Source: Legionella nagasakiensis (lineage in GTDB: Bacteria; Pseudomonadota; Gammaproteobacteria; Legionellales; Legionellaceae). From it: 64,000 bases of DNA. The notes beneath the pieces were generated by a model, which saw only the letters and a list, made by a program, of their open reading frames with translations, made no database searches and had not been told where the DNA came from. The position numbers were made by a program, and so were the translations under genes. Below, piece by piece: positions 16,300-27,115 of this stretch (position 1 is its first letter; each line of letters starts with the position of its first letter). The stretch spans positions 1 to 64,000 of the forward strand of contig NZ_CAAAID010000008.1 in assembly GCF_900639915.1 (NCBI RefSeq). The letters are read 5' to 3'.

Positions 16300-17031
16300 A
16301 TGCGTTTACTAATGAGGCGATGGGTTTCATATTTGTTATTGCTGACTCTTTGTGCCTGCGCACAAAGAGAAGATTTGGCGCCAGTTGTGGAGTTGAATTG
16401 GAAGGCAGCAAGCGGTAAGCATCAACGGCATGTTGTTGTGCGTGGTGAAACGTTATACGCTGTGGCATTTCGTTATGATAAGGATTACCGCGAATTGGCC
16501 AGATTAAATCAATTGCAGAGCCCTTATATATTACATGTTGGTCAAGTGCTACGTTTGGCAGGAGCGTCTGTTCCCCCTGTAGTCAGCAAAACAAAGAAGC
16601 CTAATGTCTATAAATCAATGCCCAAGACAGTAGCGCCACCTAAGAAGGTAACAAGCACTCAATCTAAGTCATGGGTATGGCCTGTCTATGGCAGGGTGGT
16701 GGAAAAATTTATTCCTACTCGGGGGAAAAAAGGCATTAATATTGCGGGCAAGAAAGGCGATAAAGTGCGCGCTTCAGCGGCGGGTGTGGTTGCTTATGCC
16801 GGGAATGGCTTATCTGGTTATGGAAATTTAATTATCATCAAACATAATCATCAATTCTTGACAGCCTATGGAAATAATATACGAAATTTGGTACGTGAGG
16901 GGCAGTATGTTAGATCGGGCCAGATTATAGCGGAAATGGGGGTGGTAGACAGGCGTTATTGGGGACTTCATTTTGAAATTAGGAAAGCTGGGAAGCCTGT
17001 GAATCCGCTTAGTTATTTGCAAAAAGGTTGA
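16300..17031 (+). CDS. nlpD: lipoprotein NlpD: LysM plus degenerate LytM domain
   Basis: A 243-residue outer-membrane lipoprotein that activates cell-division amidases. A signal ends at LTLCAC (lipobox Cys about residue 21). A LysM domain follows (VVRGETLYAVAFRYDKDYRELARLN in two parts, about 45-88), then a Lys/Pro-rich linker. The M23/LytM domain (about 125-243) lacks zinc ligands: GINIAG replaces the His-x3-Asp motif and YGNN replaces the usual His-containing loop, though LHFEIRK remains. This is the non-catalytic NlpD/EnvC pattern. It directly precedes rpoS; in other gammaproteobacteria the rpoS promoter lies inside nlpD. Confidence 0.93.
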   Translation: MRLLMRRWVSYLLLLTLCACAQREDLAPVVELNWKAASGKHQRHVVVRGETLYAVAFRYDKDYRELARLNQLQSPYILHVGQVLRLAGASVPPVVSKTKKPNVYKSMPKTVAPPKKVTSTQSKSWVWPVYGRVVEKFIPTRGKKGINIAGKKGDKVRASAAGVVAYAGNGLSGYGNLIIIKHNHQFLTAYGNNIRNLVREGQYVRSGQIIAEMGVVDRRYWGLHFEIRKAGKPVNPLSYLQKG

Positions 17032-17332
17032 CAAATAACTTGTTGTTTTACAACAATATAAAATAGCATTATGTATCTGCTTGTTTTAGTAGGCATGAAC
17101 TTAATTCATCAAGATCACAGGATGCTTTAGCATGAATAGAAAAGGAATTTTTTAAGAATTTCTGATATGCTTATAAATATCATCAATTTTTTCAAATTTT
17201 AGTACGTATAGGTCACTAGCGGTGATAATGTGACAATAGAATCAATGAGTTCGGGAGTAGTCGTGCAAATTTGTTAATAACCTCTAAGACCACAATAAAA
17301 TGTAAAATTGGTTAAACTAAGTAGGTAGAACA
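17032..17332 (+). other. rpoS leader / intergenic region
   Basis: 301 bases without a gene. It includes the small inverted repeat TTGTTG (17040-17045) / CAACAA (17051-17056) next to a TATAAAAT, and a long AT-rich leader before rpoS. It probably holds rpoS expression signals, but no well-spaced hexamer pair was confirmed. Confidence 0.4.
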
Positions 17333-18352
17333 ATGTGCCCAAATGATGAACCCTTAGAAAAAAGATTAAATCCACAGGAAGAACAGCATCCTAATCATTC
17401 TGATGAGGATGAGTCTGTATTAGATGATGATAATCTTATTCTCGATGATGGTGATGAAGATGTGCCAGATTTTAGCGATGAGGAACTTTTTCCCAGTTAT
17501 CATCGTGGTAAAAATGTGGCTAAGGTCATGGATGCGACGCAAATTTACCTCAGTGAGATTGGCTTTTCCCCTTTGCTTAGCGCTGAAGAAGAAGTGCATT
17601 ATTCTAAATTGGCATTAAAAGGGAATATTGCGGCGCGTAAGAAAATGATTGAATCGAATTTGCGTCTTGTCGTCAAGATAGCTAGACGCTACTTAAATCG
17701 CGGTTTACCACTTCTTGATTTAATCGAGGAGGGTAACTTAGGATTAATGAAGGCCGTTGAAAAATTTGATCCAGATCGCGGATTTCGTTTTTCTACCTAC
17801 GCCACTTGGTGGATTCGTCAAACAATTGAACGAGCAATTATGAATCAAACTCGCACGATCCGCCTGCCTATACATGTTGTAAAAGAACTCAATGTTTATT
17901 TACGAGCTGCAAGACAGTTAACCCAAAAGCTCGATCACGAACCTTCTGCAGAAGAAATTGCTGAGATGGTTGATAAGCCTTTGGAAGATGTTGAAAAATT
18001 ATTGGGTTTAAATGATAAAGTGACGTCGGTAGATACGCCTATTGGATATGAAGAGAACAAATCATTGCTGGATACTATTCCTGATGAAAACAGCGTTAAT
18101 CCAGCCGAACTACTGACCGATGAAAATCTGAGAGCACATATAGAATCTCTTTTGGGTGAGTTAACTGAAAATCAGCAGCAAGTTATTGCTAGACGATTTG
18201 GCCTCCGTGGTTTCGAAAAATCGACACTGGAAGAGGTCGGTAAAGAAATTAATCTTACACGTGAGCGTGTTCGTCAAATTCAAGTGGAAGCTTTGAAAGC
18301 TTTACGCGGATTACTTGAGCAGGTTGGTTTAACTCAGGAAGATTTATTTTAA
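17333..18352 (+). CDS. rpoS: RNA polymerase sigma factor RpoS
   Basis: A 339-residue sigma-70-family factor for stationary phase and stress. Region 1.2 is [21 protein letters not shown], region 2 has [25 protein letters not shown] and [17 protein letters not shown] (the -10-binding helix). Region 3 begins at [14 protein letters not shown], and region 4 contains RFGLRG and the helix-turn-helix [19 protein letters not shown] very acidic N-terminal extension (about residues 20-52) precedes region 1.2. RpoS in Legionella controls the switch to the transmissive phase. The ATG has a TAGGTAG site. Confidence 0.98.
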   Translation: MCPNDEPLEKRLNPQEEQHPNHSDEDESVLDDDNLILDDGDEDVPDFSDEELFPSYHRGKNVAKVMDATQIYLSEIGFSPLLSAEEEVHYSKLALKGNIAARKKMIESNLRLVVKIARRYLNRGLPLLDLIEEGNLGLMKAVEKFDPDRGFRFSTYATWWIRQTIERAIMNQTRTIRLPIHVVKELNVYLRAARQLTQKLDHEPSAEEIAEMVDKPLEDVEKLLGLNDKVTSVDTPIGYEENKSLLDTIPDENSVNPAELLTDENLRAHIESLLGELTENQQQVIARRFGLRGFEKSTLEEVGKEINLTRERVRQIQVEALKALRGLLEQVGLTQEDLF

Positions 18353-18477
18353 TTGTCTTACGCTCTAAAAATCCTCCTAACCTTTCTTTAAAAAGGGCGG
18401 ATCATGTTTATGATTTATGCATGAATGTCCTTTGAAAAGAAGGATCTTTAAAATAAGTGTTGATTTTCAAAAAGCTC

Positions 18478-19815
18478 TTAGGCCAACGTTTTAAAGTTCT
18501 GTGTTAATCCTTGCCAACAAGCTGCATAATCCCGCTGGCGTGTTGGGTGATTAAGGGCTTGTTCAGTCACTTGCCAAGGTTTACGTGATTCAAACATAAA
18601 TGCCAGTGTATTCTCATAGTATTCTGGCTCAAGTTTTTTGGTGGTTGCTTGTTGATAGGTATTTGCATCCGGACCATGCGCTGTCATGTAATTGTGAATG
18701 CTGACTCCACCAATAGAAAATCCTTCTTTTTTGGCATCGTATTCTCCTTTAATGAGTCCCATGAGTTCACTCATAATGTTGCGATGAAAATACGGTGGTC
18801 TAAATGTATGTTCGGCTACCATCCAGCGTGATGGAAAAATAACAAAATCAAGATTCGCAACACCCACCATTGTACTTTCCGAGGTTAGAACGGTAAATAT
18901 TGATGGATCGGGATGATCGAAACTTACGGTATTTAAGGTGTTAAATAATGATAGATCATAGCAATATGGGGCGTAATTTCCATGCCAGGCAACAACATTT
19001 AAAGGAGAATGTTGGCCTTTTGCGATCCACCATTGGTGTTGGAATTTGCAAATCAATTCAACTTCTTCATTTATGTCTTCAAATGCAGCGTGAGGATAAA
19101 GAAAATGGCGTGGATTGGCTAATCCATTGGCGCCTATTGGACCTAGCTGTGGTAAGGTAAGAGGAGAAGCGCTGTTCTCACAAAGATAGCCCGCGGCATA
19201 GGGATTAAGCAATTCGACCTTAAATTTGATTCCACGAGGAATGACTGCTATTAATCCAGGAGAAATTTCCATTTTACCAAATTCTGTATGTAATCTTATG
19301 GAACCTAAATAAGGCACAAATAATAATTCTCCGTCGTTATCACTGAAAAAACGTGTGCTCATCGATAGGTTGCATTGATAGATGTAAGCGTTTAGCAGAG
19401 AATTCCCAGCAAAATGAAATAATCCATCAATGAAATCCTGCTTTTTTTCGAGCATGATTTGGGGTGACCAACGAAACGGTGTAGGGGGTAATGCGTCTGT
19501 GTATTGATTTTGAATACTTTGTGGATAAAGTACATAATCTTGTTGCACAACGGATGGTAAAATTCGGTACATCCAGCTAAAGAGATTTTGGTGTCTTGGG
19601 CGAGTGAATGCTGTGCCGCTTAATTGTTCGGCATACAGTCCTAGTTCACATCGTTGCGGTGAATTTTGTTTTTCGGGCAAAGCCCCTGGAATAGCTTCGC
19701 TTTGATGATGATTTCCAAATCCTGTTAAATACACCACCGTTCTCCTTTGTAAGCTGTAATTATACCCATCCATTTCTGATGGAGATAGTATGGATAGTTT
19801 ATCATTGTAGTCCAT
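18478..19815 (-). CDS. hmgA: homogentisate 1,2-dioxygenase
   Basis: A 445-residue iron enzyme that opens the ring of homogentisate to maleylacetoacetate in Phe/Tyr catabolism. The N-terminus [28 protein letters not shown] and [11 protein letters not shown] are family marks. Iron ligands are visible as His in PYFHRN, Glu in MSELMGL and His in MTAHGPD. Loss of this enzyme causes homogentisate build-up and brown pyomelanin, a known trait among legionellae. The usual maleylacetoacetate isomerase and fumarylacetoacetase genes are not adjacent. It is convergent with rpoS. Confidence 0.97.
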   Translation of the reverse strand: MDYNDKLSILSPSEMDGYNYSLQRRTVVYLTGFGNHHQSEAIPGALPEKQNSPQRCELGLYAEQLSGTAFTRPRHQNLFSWMYRILPSVVQQDYVLYPQSIQNQYTDALPPTPFRWSPQIMLEKKQDFIDGLFHFAGNSLLNAYIYQCNLSMSTRFFSDNDGELLFVPYLGSIRLHTEFGKMEISPGLIAVIPRGIKFKVELLNPYAAGYLCENSASPLTLPQLGPIGANGLANPRHFLYPHAAFEDINEEVELICKFQHQWWIAKGQHSPLNVVAWHGNYAPYCYDLSLFNTLNTVSFDHPDPSIFTVLTSESTMVGVANLDFVIFPSRWMVAEHTFRPPYFHRNIMSELMGLIKGEYDAKKEGFSIGGVSIHNYMTAHGPDANTYQQATTKKLEPEYYENTLAFMFESRKPWQVTEQALNHPTRQRDYAACWQGLTQNFKTLA

Positions 19816-19895
19816 ATTAACGAAACGTAAGACGGACTACACTATGTTTTGATGGCAAGGTATAATTCTTTGGCATTATGTAAGATGAGGTTATT

Positions 19896-20639
19896 ATGGC
19901 AGGTCACAGTAAATGGGCAAATATTCGGTTTCGTAAAGGCGCACAGGACGCAAAACGAGGCAAGATTTTTACTAAATTAATTCGTGAAATTACGGTTGCA
20001 GCGCGTATGGGGGGAGATGATGAAACGTCCAACCCAAGATTACGTGATGCGGTGACGAAAGCACTGAAAGCCAATATGAAGCGTGATACCATTGATAATG
20101 CTATTAAACGCGGAGCCGGCGGACTTGAAGGCAATAATATGATGGAGATGCGCTATGAAGGCTATGGGCCAGGTGGTGTGGCGATTTTAGTGGATTGTTT
20201 GTCAGACAATAAGAACCGCACCGTCTCAGAAGTACGTCATGCTTTTACTAAGCATGGTGGGAACTTAGGTACAGATGGTTCTGTTTCTTATTTGTTTACT
20301 AAACAAGGCGAAATTTTATTGGCACCATCTACACGGCAAGATGAGGTGATGGATATTGCCATTGAGGCTGGAGCTGAAGACGTGGTGGAAGTTGACGGCC
20401 AAATTGAAATCATTACTTCACCAGATGCTTATCATGCCATTCTTAACGCATTGCAAGACACTGATTTTGAAATTGAACATTCCGAAATCACTATGCAAGC
20501 AACTACGAAAGTTCAAATCAATAACGATACAGCGGAAACGTTAGAAAAACTGATTGATGCCTTAGAAGATTTGGACGACGTTCAATCTGTTCACAGTAAT
20601 GCAGAATTTCCAGAAAACTACTTTACCACGGCTGACTAA
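19896..20639 (+). CDS. yebC: YebC/PmpR-family protein
   Basis: A 247-residue protein with the invariant start [18 protein letters not shown] and [11 protein letters not shown], then the conserved [14 protein letters not shown] and [17 protein letters not shown]. Members were first described as transcription regulators and more recently as factors that help ribosomes through difficult proline stretches. It is the first gene of yebC-ruvC-ruvA; its stop overlaps the ruvC start by one base (TAATG). This cluster is conserved in proteobacteria. Confidence 0.96.
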   Translation: MAGHSKWANIRFRKGAQDAKRGKIFTKLIREITVAARMGGDDETSNPRLRDAVTKALKANMKRDTIDNAIKRGAGGLEGNNMMEMRYEGYGPGGVAILVDCLSDNKNRTVSEVRHAFTKHGGNLGTDGSVSYLFTKQGEILLAPSTRQDEVMDIAIEAGAEDVVEVDGQIEIITSPDAYHAILNALQDTDFEIEHSEITMQATTKVQINNDTAETLEKLIDALEDLDDVQSVHSNAEFPENYFTTAD

Positions 20640-21160
20640 TGACAGTGATTCTGGGAATCGACCCCGGCTCACGCATCACCGGCTATGGGCTTATTCGGGA
20701 AAGCCAAGGTAGGCAGCTTTATTATCTTGACAGCGGGTGCATACGCACCTCTGAAGGTGAGTTAAGTCAAAAATTGTTGCAGATTTTTAATGGCATTTGT
20801 CAAATCATGGATGAATATCACCCACAGGAAATTGCCATTGAACAGGTGTTTATGCATCAAAATGCCAATGCGGCGTTAAAATTAGGTCATGCACGCGGGG
20901 TAGCAATGGTGGCTTGTGCTTCTCACCGTATTCCAGTAAGTGAATATTCGCCAAGAGAAATAAAGCAATCGGTGGTGGGTTATGGAGCAGCGCAAAAAGA
21001 GCAGGTTAAACACATGGTGGTAAATTTATTAAATCTTACTAGTGCTCCACAAAGTGATGCGGCAGATGCTTTAGCAATCGCCATTTGCCATAGCCACATG
21101 CGTCATGGTTTGTTTTCAGTGCGTCGTGGCTTGGCCGCAAACAGGAGACGAGCGCGATGA
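20639..21160 (+). CDS. ruvC: Holliday junction resolvase RuvC
   Basis: A 173-residue endonuclease that cuts four-way DNA junctions made during recombination, working with RuvA and RuvB. The four catalytic acids are visible: Asp in [13 protein letters not shown], Glu in [11 protein letters not shown] and two Asp in [13 protein letters not shown]. The C-terminus is basic ([12 protein letters not shown]). Length is normal. It overlaps both neighbours, so translation is coupled with yebC and ruvA. Confidence 0.97.
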   Translation: MTVILGIDPGSRITGYGLIRESQGRQLYYLDSGCIRTSEGELSQKLLQIFNGICQIMDEYHPQEIAIEQVFMHQNANAALKLGHARGVAMVACASHRIPVSEYSPREIKQSVVGYGAAQKEQVKHMVVNLLNLTSAPQSDAADALAIAICHSHMRHGLFSVRRGLAANRRRAR

Positions 21161-21753
21161 TTGGTTGGTTACAAGGAAAAATTATTGATAAATCCCAGCC
21201 GGGAAAATTCGTTGTCGATGTGAATGGCGTGGGTTATGACGTAGAAACTTCGTTGCAAACGTTTGTGCAATTAGAAACACAGGAAGATCTGGTGAATCTT
21301 CATATCCATACCATCGTCCGTGAAGATGCACTTCTATTATACGGTTTTATCCATCAAGAAGAGCGTGCTTTATTTCGCGCATTAATTAAAGTCAATGGTA
21401 TAGGCCCTAAAATGGCAATGACCATTTTATCGAGTATCACCCCGAAGGAATTCAGGCAATGCATTCAGCAACAAAATACGCAAGTATTAAATCGGCTACC
21501 CGGCATCGGTAAAAAGACCGCTGAGCGGCTGGTGGTGGAAATGAAAGATATGGTGCAGCATTTCTCTCAACTCACAGATCTGCCTGAGAAAGAGGCCATC
21601 AGCGTTCACGCTCAGGAGGAAGCCATCAAAGCTTTAGAGGCATTGGGCTATAAGTCGCAGGAAGCAGCCAAAGCAGTGAAGCGAATTGATGATGGGGAGC
21701 AATCCTGTGAGCAGTTAATTAGGCAAGCATTGCAGTTATTGGCTAGCCGCTAA
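21157..21753 (+). CDS. ruvA: Holliday junction DNA helicase subunit RuvA
   Basis: A 198-residue protein that binds four-way junctions as a tetramer and loads the RuvB motor. Domain I is the N-terminal OB fold ([23 protein letters not shown]). Domain II has two helix-hairpin-helix motifs ([17 protein letters not shown] and [19 protein letters not shown]). Domain III is the C-terminal UBA-like bundle ([17 protein letters not shown]). The start forms an ATGA overlap with ruvC. No ruvB follows; pmrB lies convergently seven bases beyond. Confidence 0.97.
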   Translation: MIGWLQGKIIDKSQPGKFVVDVNGVGYDVETSLQTFVQLETQEDLVNLHIHTIVREDALLLYGFIHQEERALFRALIKVNGIGPKMAMTILSSITPKEFRQCIQQQNTQVLNRLPGIGKKTAERLVVEMKDMVQHFSQLTDLPEKEAISVHAQEEAIKALEALGYKSQEAAKAVKRIDDGEQSCEQLIRQALQLLASR

Positions 21754-21760
21754 TTGCTTA

Positions 21761-23176
21761 TTAGTCTTGTTTTGCGGTGATTGGAAAATAAACTTTTACT
21801 ATTAAACCTGTTCCTTCTTTTGGTGATTCCAGGGTGACTCGACCATTATGTAAGGCGCATATCTGTTGTACGATGGCGAGTCCAAGGCCACTTCCAGGAC
21901 TCTTATTGCCAAGTACGCGGAAAAACCGTTCGAAAACACGAGATTGCAGTTCGGCTGGAATACCTGGACCATTGTCGCGAACTTCAAGTATTGCTTCGTT
22001 CTGCTCTTGGTATACGCGCACGATGACTTGGCTGCGCTCTTTCGAGTAGCGTATGGCATTATCTACTAGATTACGAATCAATATACTGATTGCTGTGGGA
22101 TTTCCTGTAAAATTGGGTGTTTGTTCATCATGTTCAAATTCAAGTTCAATTTGCTTTTCGACGGCAGTTGGTGCCAGCATCGCTAATACGTCACGAGCAA
22201 TTTTTGCCATATTTACTTCATCGAGATCATTGATGGTTTCTGCTTCTGGAACTAACTTGCTCATTATTAATAATTGTTGAACAATATGAGTGCTGCGATT
22301 AACGCTGGCAATGAGCTTTTGTAGAGCCACATTTTTTTCATCCATATTATTTGTGTTTAGGGCAACTTGAGCTTGTGCTTTAAGGGCGGCAAGAGGGGTA
22401 CGAAGTTCATGAGCTGCATCGGCGGCAAAACGTTTCTCACGCTCAAAGCCTTGCTTCAAACGATAAAATAGCTTGTTTAATTCATCAATGACCGGTTTTA
22501 TTTCTTCCGGAACTTCTTTGATATTAACAGGCTCCAAATGATTTGGGGCGCGGTTAGCCACTTCCTGCGCTACTCTGTCTAAACTATCTAGTCCTCTACC
22601 AATAATAATCCAAATTAACAGGCCGGATAATGGGAAAGTGAGCAACATGATGTAGAGATCGTCCTGAGCGATCCGTTGTCCCAGCTCATTGCGGGTATCA
22701 TAGCGTTCACCTAAGACAGTACGTATTCCTGCTTTATCATTATAAGTTGTGAAGACACGCCATTTTTGTTTATCAAGAAGTTTATCACTGAATCCATCCG
22801 TATCTTCAGTCAACGGAAGTTTTGGTGCACTGGATGAGTGCAGTAATAGTTTTCCACCATCAGTCCAGACTTGAAAACTGAATTTATCCAGGTAATGCTC
22901 AGGGGCATCATCTTTAATGAGCAGGCGATCGTAATAAGTTTTTACTTTTTTAGGAATCGTATTTAACGTATTTTGTATTTTAAATAAAGGACGTTGATGG
23001 ACATCATCTCCTAACAGGGCTTGATAGGAGAGCGCTGAAACGGCCATTAATGTATCCAGATGCTCTTGAATGTCTTTTTGATCAAGATAATAGTTTCCTA
23101 TAGCAGTCAGAGTCGTGGTGATTGTGATTGCCAGCAACAAGTTGATTAATAAAAATTTACGTATAGAAGATTTCAC
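21761..23176 (-). CDS. pmrB: sensor histidine kinase PmrB (QseC/PmrB type)
   Basis: A 471-residue membrane kinase. TM1 is at about residues 8-28 and TM2 at 176-193, enclosing a periplasmic sensor of about 145 residues; a HAMP-like linker follows. The phosphorylated His256 is in FAADAAHELRTPLAALKAQA. The N box is ILIRNLVDNAIRYS, with G boxes VRDNGPGIPAEL and GSGLGLAIVQQI. It lies 45 bases downstream of pmrA. Naming rests on architecture and on the Legionella context, where PmrAB responds to host-like acid and metal conditions and controls many Dot/Icm effector genes. Confidence 0.9.
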   Translation of the reverse strand: MKSSIRKFLLINLLLAITITTTLTAIGNYYLDQKDIQEHLDTLMAVSALSYQALLGDDVHQRPLFKIQNTLNTIPKKVKTYYDRLLIKDDAPEHYLDKFSFQVWTDGGKLLLHSSSAPKLPLTEDTDGFSDKLLDKQKWRVFTTYNDKAGIRTVLGERYDTRNELGQRIAQDDLYIMLLTFPLSGLLIWIIIGRGLDSLDRVAQEVANRAPNHLEPVNIKEVPEEIKPVIDELNKLFYRLKQGFEREKRFAADAAHELRTPLAALKAQAQVALNTNNMDEKNVALQKLIASVNRSTHIVQQLLIMSKLVPEAETINDLDEVNMAKIARDVLAMLAPTAVEKQIELEFEHDEQTPNFTGNPTAISILIRNLVDNAIRYSKERSQVIVRVYQEQNEAILEVRDNGPGIPAELQSRVFERFFRVLGNKSPGSGLGLAIVQQICALHNGRVTLESPKEGTGLIVKVYFPITAKQD

Positions 23177-23221
23177 GACCAGGGCCTGTTATGATTTAAC
23201 TAAATACTCCAAAAAAACAGG

Positions 23222-23902
23222 TTAAATCCCTTCACTTTTTTCGGTATTTTTTTCTGCCATATAGCCTACCCCTCGTATAGTACGAATATAATTGGCATTA
23301 AGTTTTTTCCGTAAATTATGAATATGTACTTCCAGGGCGTTACTGTCTACATCTTCATCCCATCCATAAATACTTTGCATTAACTGCTCCCGCGATAAAA
23401 CATGACCACTGTTTTCCAATAGTTTTTGCAGTAAGGCAAATTCACGTCTTGGAACATTGATAATGACATCGTCTACGGTAACAGAATGCGCCGCCGGATC
23501 GAGGATTACATTGCGATATTGCAGAACGCTGTCTGCCCGCCCTTGCGAGCGTCTTATCAAGGCACGGACTCTTGCGCTGAGTTCATTCAAGTCAAATGGT
23601 TTAATTATATAGTCATCAGCACCACTATCCAATCCTTTAACGCGACTCTCTACGGATTCTCGTGCTGTTAAAATAATAACAGGTGTGGTATTTCCTTCAT
23701 GACGAATCGATTGCAACAGGCTGATTCCTGATAGTTTTGGCAAGCCTAAGTCTAGAATAATCAGCTCGAACGATTCTGATTTCAAGGCGGCACGTGCGGC
23801 TTCTCCGTCTTTTAACCAGTCTACAACGTAGCCAAACTGAGTTAAGCCGGTCTTGACGGCATCGCCAAGTAATTCATCGTCTTCAATCAGTAGCAATCGC
23901 AT
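23222..23902 (-). CDS. pmrA: response regulator PmrA (OmpR family)
   Basis: A 226-residue regulator. The receiver has the acidic pair in LLIEDDELLG, phosphoacceptor Asp51 in ELIILDLGLPKLSG, and the Lys in GADDYIIKPFDLNEL. The winged-helix output domain ends with LEVHIHNLRKKLNANYIRTIRGVGYM. In Legionella, PmrA activates effector genes through a TTAA-type direct repeat. It is the regulator gene of the pmrA-pmrB pair; yciB ends 27 bases upstream on the same strand, so all three may share a transcript. Confidence 0.92.
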   Translation of the reverse strand: MRLLLIEDDELLGDAVKTGLTQFGYVVDWLKDGEAARAALKSESFELIILDLGLPKLSGISLLQSIRHEGNTTPVIILTARESVESRVKGLDSGADDYIIKPFDLNELSARVRALIRRSQGRADSVLQYRNVILDPAAHSVTVDDVIINVPRREFALLQKLLENSGHVLSREQLMQSIYGWDEDVDSNALEVHIHNLRKKLNANYIRTIRGVGYMAEKNTEKSEGI

Positions 23903-23929
23903 TCATGCTCCTCATATTATTTGGTCAAC

Positions 23930-24493
23930 TTAGTGTGAGTCTCTGGAGGGTTGTTGTTCCAGATCTTTCTCAATTAAGTGCCGTGTCAAATAAATTGCTT
24001 GAAGAAAGATAAAAAGCAGGGTAAAACCTGCACCACCGAATAGTTTGAAATTAACCCAAAAATCTGTATCGAAATAGTAGGCTACGTACAGATTAAGCGC
24101 TCCCATTACCATAAAAAATACGGCCCAGGCGACATTTAATCGACGCCATATTTTAGATGGCAAACTAATATTTCCATCCATCATTTTTTGAATGAGTGGT
24201 TTTTTACCAATCATAGATGACCCGAGAAATACCAGTGAGGAAAGCCAATAGATTCCCGTTGGTTTCCATTTAATAAACCAAGGATTATGAAAAAACAGGG
24301 TTGCTCCACCCAAGACCATGATTAAGACTAAGCTGATAAGGTGCATTTTTTCATAACACTGGTTTTTTATGCGGTAAAATATCACTTGGATAAGAGAGGC
24401 GATCATCGCTACGGCGGTAGCAGTGTATATTCCAAAAAATTTATAACAGACAAAAAATATCAGGATAGGAAAAAAATCAAGTAGTAATTTCAT
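23930..24493 (-). CDS. yciB: YciB/IspZ-family inner membrane protein
   Basis: A 187-residue protein with five to six predicted membrane segments. It shows the family start [21 protein letters not shown] (in part) and the conserved [18 protein letters not shown] and [21 protein letters not shown] segments. Members are also called septation protein A and are linked to cell-envelope growth and division; the biochemical role is not settled. It sits directly upstream of pmrA on the same strand. Confidence 0.94.
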   Translation of the reverse strand: MKLLLDFFPILIFFVCYKFFGIYTATAVAMIASLIQVIFYRIKNQCYEKMHLISLVLIMVLGGATLFFHNPWFIKWKPTGIYWLSSLVFLGSSMIGKKPLIQKMMDGNISLPSKIWRRLNVAWAVFFMVMGALNLYVAYYFDTDFWVNFKLFGGAGFTLLFIFLQAIYLTRHLIEKDLEQQPSRDSH

Positions 24494-24661
24494 TGTGTTA
24501 GATAAGCTCTTATCAATATATTAAGTATAACACACGATTTTATGCCATCTTGCAAGTCAGTTTTTGTCAAAAAATATAGTTATTGCAAAAATAAATCGTT
24601 TTTTATTATTATATAAGTTAAATCATTGCACAACCAGACAAAGACAGGCGCCTATCTAACT

Positions 24662-26086
24662 TTAACCGAGTATTATTTTTTGTCCAGGTTTAAGCAAATG
24701 TTTTTTAAGCTGAGGATTTAGCTGCATTATCAAACTAACCTTTGTATGGAAACGCTTGGCGATGGAACTTAAAGTATCGCCTTTCTTAATGATATACGAA
24801 CCTCTATTGTTGTGTTTCCAAATGATAAGTTGCTGCCCACGGTGCAAAGGATGTGCGCCCAAGTTATTCCATTTTCTGATGTCATGTTCAGTCACACCAT
24901 ATTTTTTTTCTAATTGTGAATATGAATCGTTTTTTTGAACAATATGAATGACCTTATAATAGTTTATTGCACCAAAATTTGAGCTATTTTTAGAAGACAA
25001 GGATGACCCCGAAGATGAGGGGAGTGCAGCATGTTTATTACCTGGTACGAGAACAAATTGGCCTTTTTTGACGGAGTTTGTTTTTAACTGATTTAATTCT
25101 TTTATCAAATTGACGGTAGTATGGTATCGTTGTGCAATAAGAGTAAGATTATCTCCAGCGCTGACTTGATGACGAGTCCAGCTGACACGTTTTTCTTCTG
25201 GCAAATTGGCTAGATTTCGACTGAAATCTTCCACGCGATCAACGGGAATCAATAATTTATAAGGTCGATAAGGTGCAGTAGCCCAACGGTTATACCCAGG
25301 ATTTAATTTAATTAATTCCTTATAAGAAATGCCAGCAAGTTTTGCAGCATGGCTTAAATCAATTTGACTGCCAATATTGACTTCTTCAAAATAAGGTACA
25401 TGAGGAATTTCTGGTAACTGGGCGTGATATCGTTGTGGATTTTGAATAATTGCTGCTAAGGCAAGCAATCTTGGGATATAGGCTTTCGTTTCCTGTGGAA
25501 CCGGTAAGGACCAAAAACTGATATTGCGTTGTTGCCGGCTATTTTTAATAAGTCGGCCAATCGTTCCTTCACCAGAGTCATAAGCAGCGAAAGCAAGCAA
25601 CCAGTTACCATTAAAAAATTTATTCAAATAGCTTAGATAATTAAGTGCCGCATCTGTAGCAGGGCCAATACTTCGGCGACCGTCATACCACCAATCCTGT
25701 TTTAATCCTAGTCCCGTACCTGTTCCTGGCATGAGCTGCCAAAGACCCGCAGCGCCTGCTCCGGAATAGGCAAAGGGATCATAAGCACTTTCTATCATAG
25801 GAATCAGTGCAATTTCTCCAGGCATCTTCCGTTTTTTGATTTCCGTGATTATGTGATAAATATAAGGTTCTGAACGCGCTAATTTTTGCAGATAACTTGG
25901 ATGGGCGATGATCCAGCGAATTTGATTCTGTACTTCAGGACGGGTAACTTCATGGTTAAGTGAGAATTGCTTGCGTAAAACGTCCCATACGTTAGGAGCT
26001 GAGTAGGCAAAAGCCGCCGTAACAAAAACATTCAAACTGGATAGAGTGAGGCATAAGTAAAGTATAATAAGTGACTTAAACTTCAA
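24662..26086 (-). CDS. mltD: membrane-bound lytic murein transglycosylase D with three LysM domains
   Basis: An exported peptidoglycan-cleaving enzyme of 474 residues from the TTG chosen here (start uncertain; another TTG lies 57 bases upstream at 26143). From this start the signal peptide is well formed (FKSLIILYLCLTLSSLN to TAAFA). The GH23 catalytic Glu is in LIPMIESAYDPFAYS, followed by GLWQLMPGTGTGLGL. Three C-terminal LysM modules (VSAGDNLTLIAQRYHT, VQKNDSYSQLEKKYG, IKKGDTLSSIAKRFHT) bind murein. Unlike E. coli MltD no lipobox is evident. The mltD-gloB neighbourhood is common in gammaproteobacteria. Confidence 0.93.
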   Translation of the reverse strand: MKFKSLIILYLCLTLSSLNVFVTAAFAYSAPNVWDVLRKQFSLNHEVTRPEVQNQIRWIIAHPSYLQKLARSEPYIYHIITEIKKRKMPGEIALIPMIESAYDPFAYSGAGAAGLWQLMPGTGTGLGLKQDWWYDGRRSIGPATDAALNYLSYLNKFFNGNWLLAFAAYDSGEGTIGRLIKNSRQQRNISFWSLPVPQETKAYIPRLLALAAIIQNPQRYHAQLPEIPHVPYFEEVNIGSQIDLSHAAKLAGISYKELIKLNPGYNRWATAPYRPYKLLIPVDRVEDFSRNLANLPEEKRVSWTRHQVSAGDNLTLIAQRYHTTVNLIKELNQLKTNSVKKGQFVLVPGNKHAALPSSSGSSLSSKNSSNFGAINYYKVIHIVQKNDSYSQLEKKYGVTEHDIRKWNNLGAHPLHRGQQLIIWKHNNRGSYIIKKGDTLSSIAKRFHTKVSLIMQLNPQLKKHLLKPGQKIILG

Positions 26087-26206
26087 ATTAATAATCCAGA
26101 CTAGAATAAGGAAAAAGCAGTCTACTAAAAAAGTAGGAAGCAATAAACCTTTTTTGAAAAATTTATGATCTTTAAGTGCAAAATTATATCTTTTTGATTG
26201 GTTTTA

Positions 26207-26971
26207 TTATTGAAAATTATCCTTTTTTTTGCGTAAGTGCCTAAAGATTGCAAATTGGTCAAAGGGATTGATGCCTTCTTTTTGCGCAAATGTCTGTAAT
26301 GCCTGAGTGTCTGTCCTTAAAAATGGATTAATTTTTTTTTCTAATCTCAGGGTTGAAGGTAATGAGCATTGATTAGGATGTTTCATAAGATGGGCTCGAT
26401 AAGACTCGATTGTATGATTGTCAGGTTCAATGATTGCGGCAAATCGCAAATTTTGTCGAGTGTATTCATGAGCACAATAGATTTGGGTATCTTTAGGCAA
26501 TTTCTTTAACAAAAGAAGAGACCGGTATAAATCTTCCATGGTGCCATCAAATACGCGCCCACATCCTGCTGAAAATAAAGTATCACCGCAAAATAACCAG
26601 TTTTTGCTTGGCTCTTGATAACAAATATGAGAGGAGGTATGTCCGGGCGTGCTTAAAATACGAAAATCGTAATGATCAATTGGAATGATGTCTTCATTGC
26701 GTACCATGAAATTGATTTGTGGCAGCCTTGCATCATTGGGGCCGTAAACAATCGTTTTTGGGAATACTTGCAATAATTCAGCAACGCCATCGATATGATC
26801 GGGATGATGATGAGTAATTAGAAGGTGCGTCAAACTCAGTTGATTATTTTTAGCATAAGATAATATTGGTTTGGCCTCACCGGGATCAATACAAATGAAA
26901 GTATGTTTTGATTCATTTATGATCGCCCATATGTAATTATCCTTAAAGGCAGGAAGTGCAATGATGGCCAT
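26207..26971 (-). CDS. gloB: hydroxyacylglutathione hydrolase (glyoxalase II)
   Basis: A 254-residue metallo-beta-lactamase-fold enzyme that hydrolyses S-lactoylglutathione, the second step of methylglyoxal detoxification. The binuclear metal motif is LLITHHHPDHIDG, further ligands lie in STPGHTSSHICY and FCGDTLFSAGCGR, and the last His is in IYCAHEYTRQNLRFA. The typical N-terminus IALPAFKDNYIWAI is present. The start has GGAGGAAAT before the ATG. It lies upstream of mltD on the same strand. Confidence 0.97.
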   Translation of the reverse strand: MAIIALPAFKDNYIWAIINESKHTFICIDPGEAKPILSYAKNNQLSLTHLLITHHHPDHIDGVAELLQVFPKTIVYGPNDARLPQINFMVRNEDIIPIDHYDFRILSTPGHTSSHICYQEPSKNWLFCGDTLFSAGCGRVFDGTMEDLYRSLLLLKKLPKDTQIYCAHEYTRQNLRFAAIIEPDNHTIESYRAHLMKHPNQCSLPSTLRLEKKINPFLRTDTQALQTFAQKEGINPFDQFAIFRHLRKKKDNFQ

Positions 26972-27115
26972 ATTTCCTCCAAGTCTTTTGTCCTAATTTG
27001 TGTATTTTTTGTTCATCGATATTAAGTATAACGTTCTGTCAATCCATTTGTAAGACAGATTCTAATTTATTGCACTATACTTTTTATAATCTATAAGAAA
27101 AATCCGGAGGCTGTT

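Noticed and set aside
16678-17031. NlpD as an active M23 peptidase
   Set aside because: The His-x3-Asp zinc motif is replaced by GINIAG and the second His loop by YGNN, so it is the degenerate activator type.
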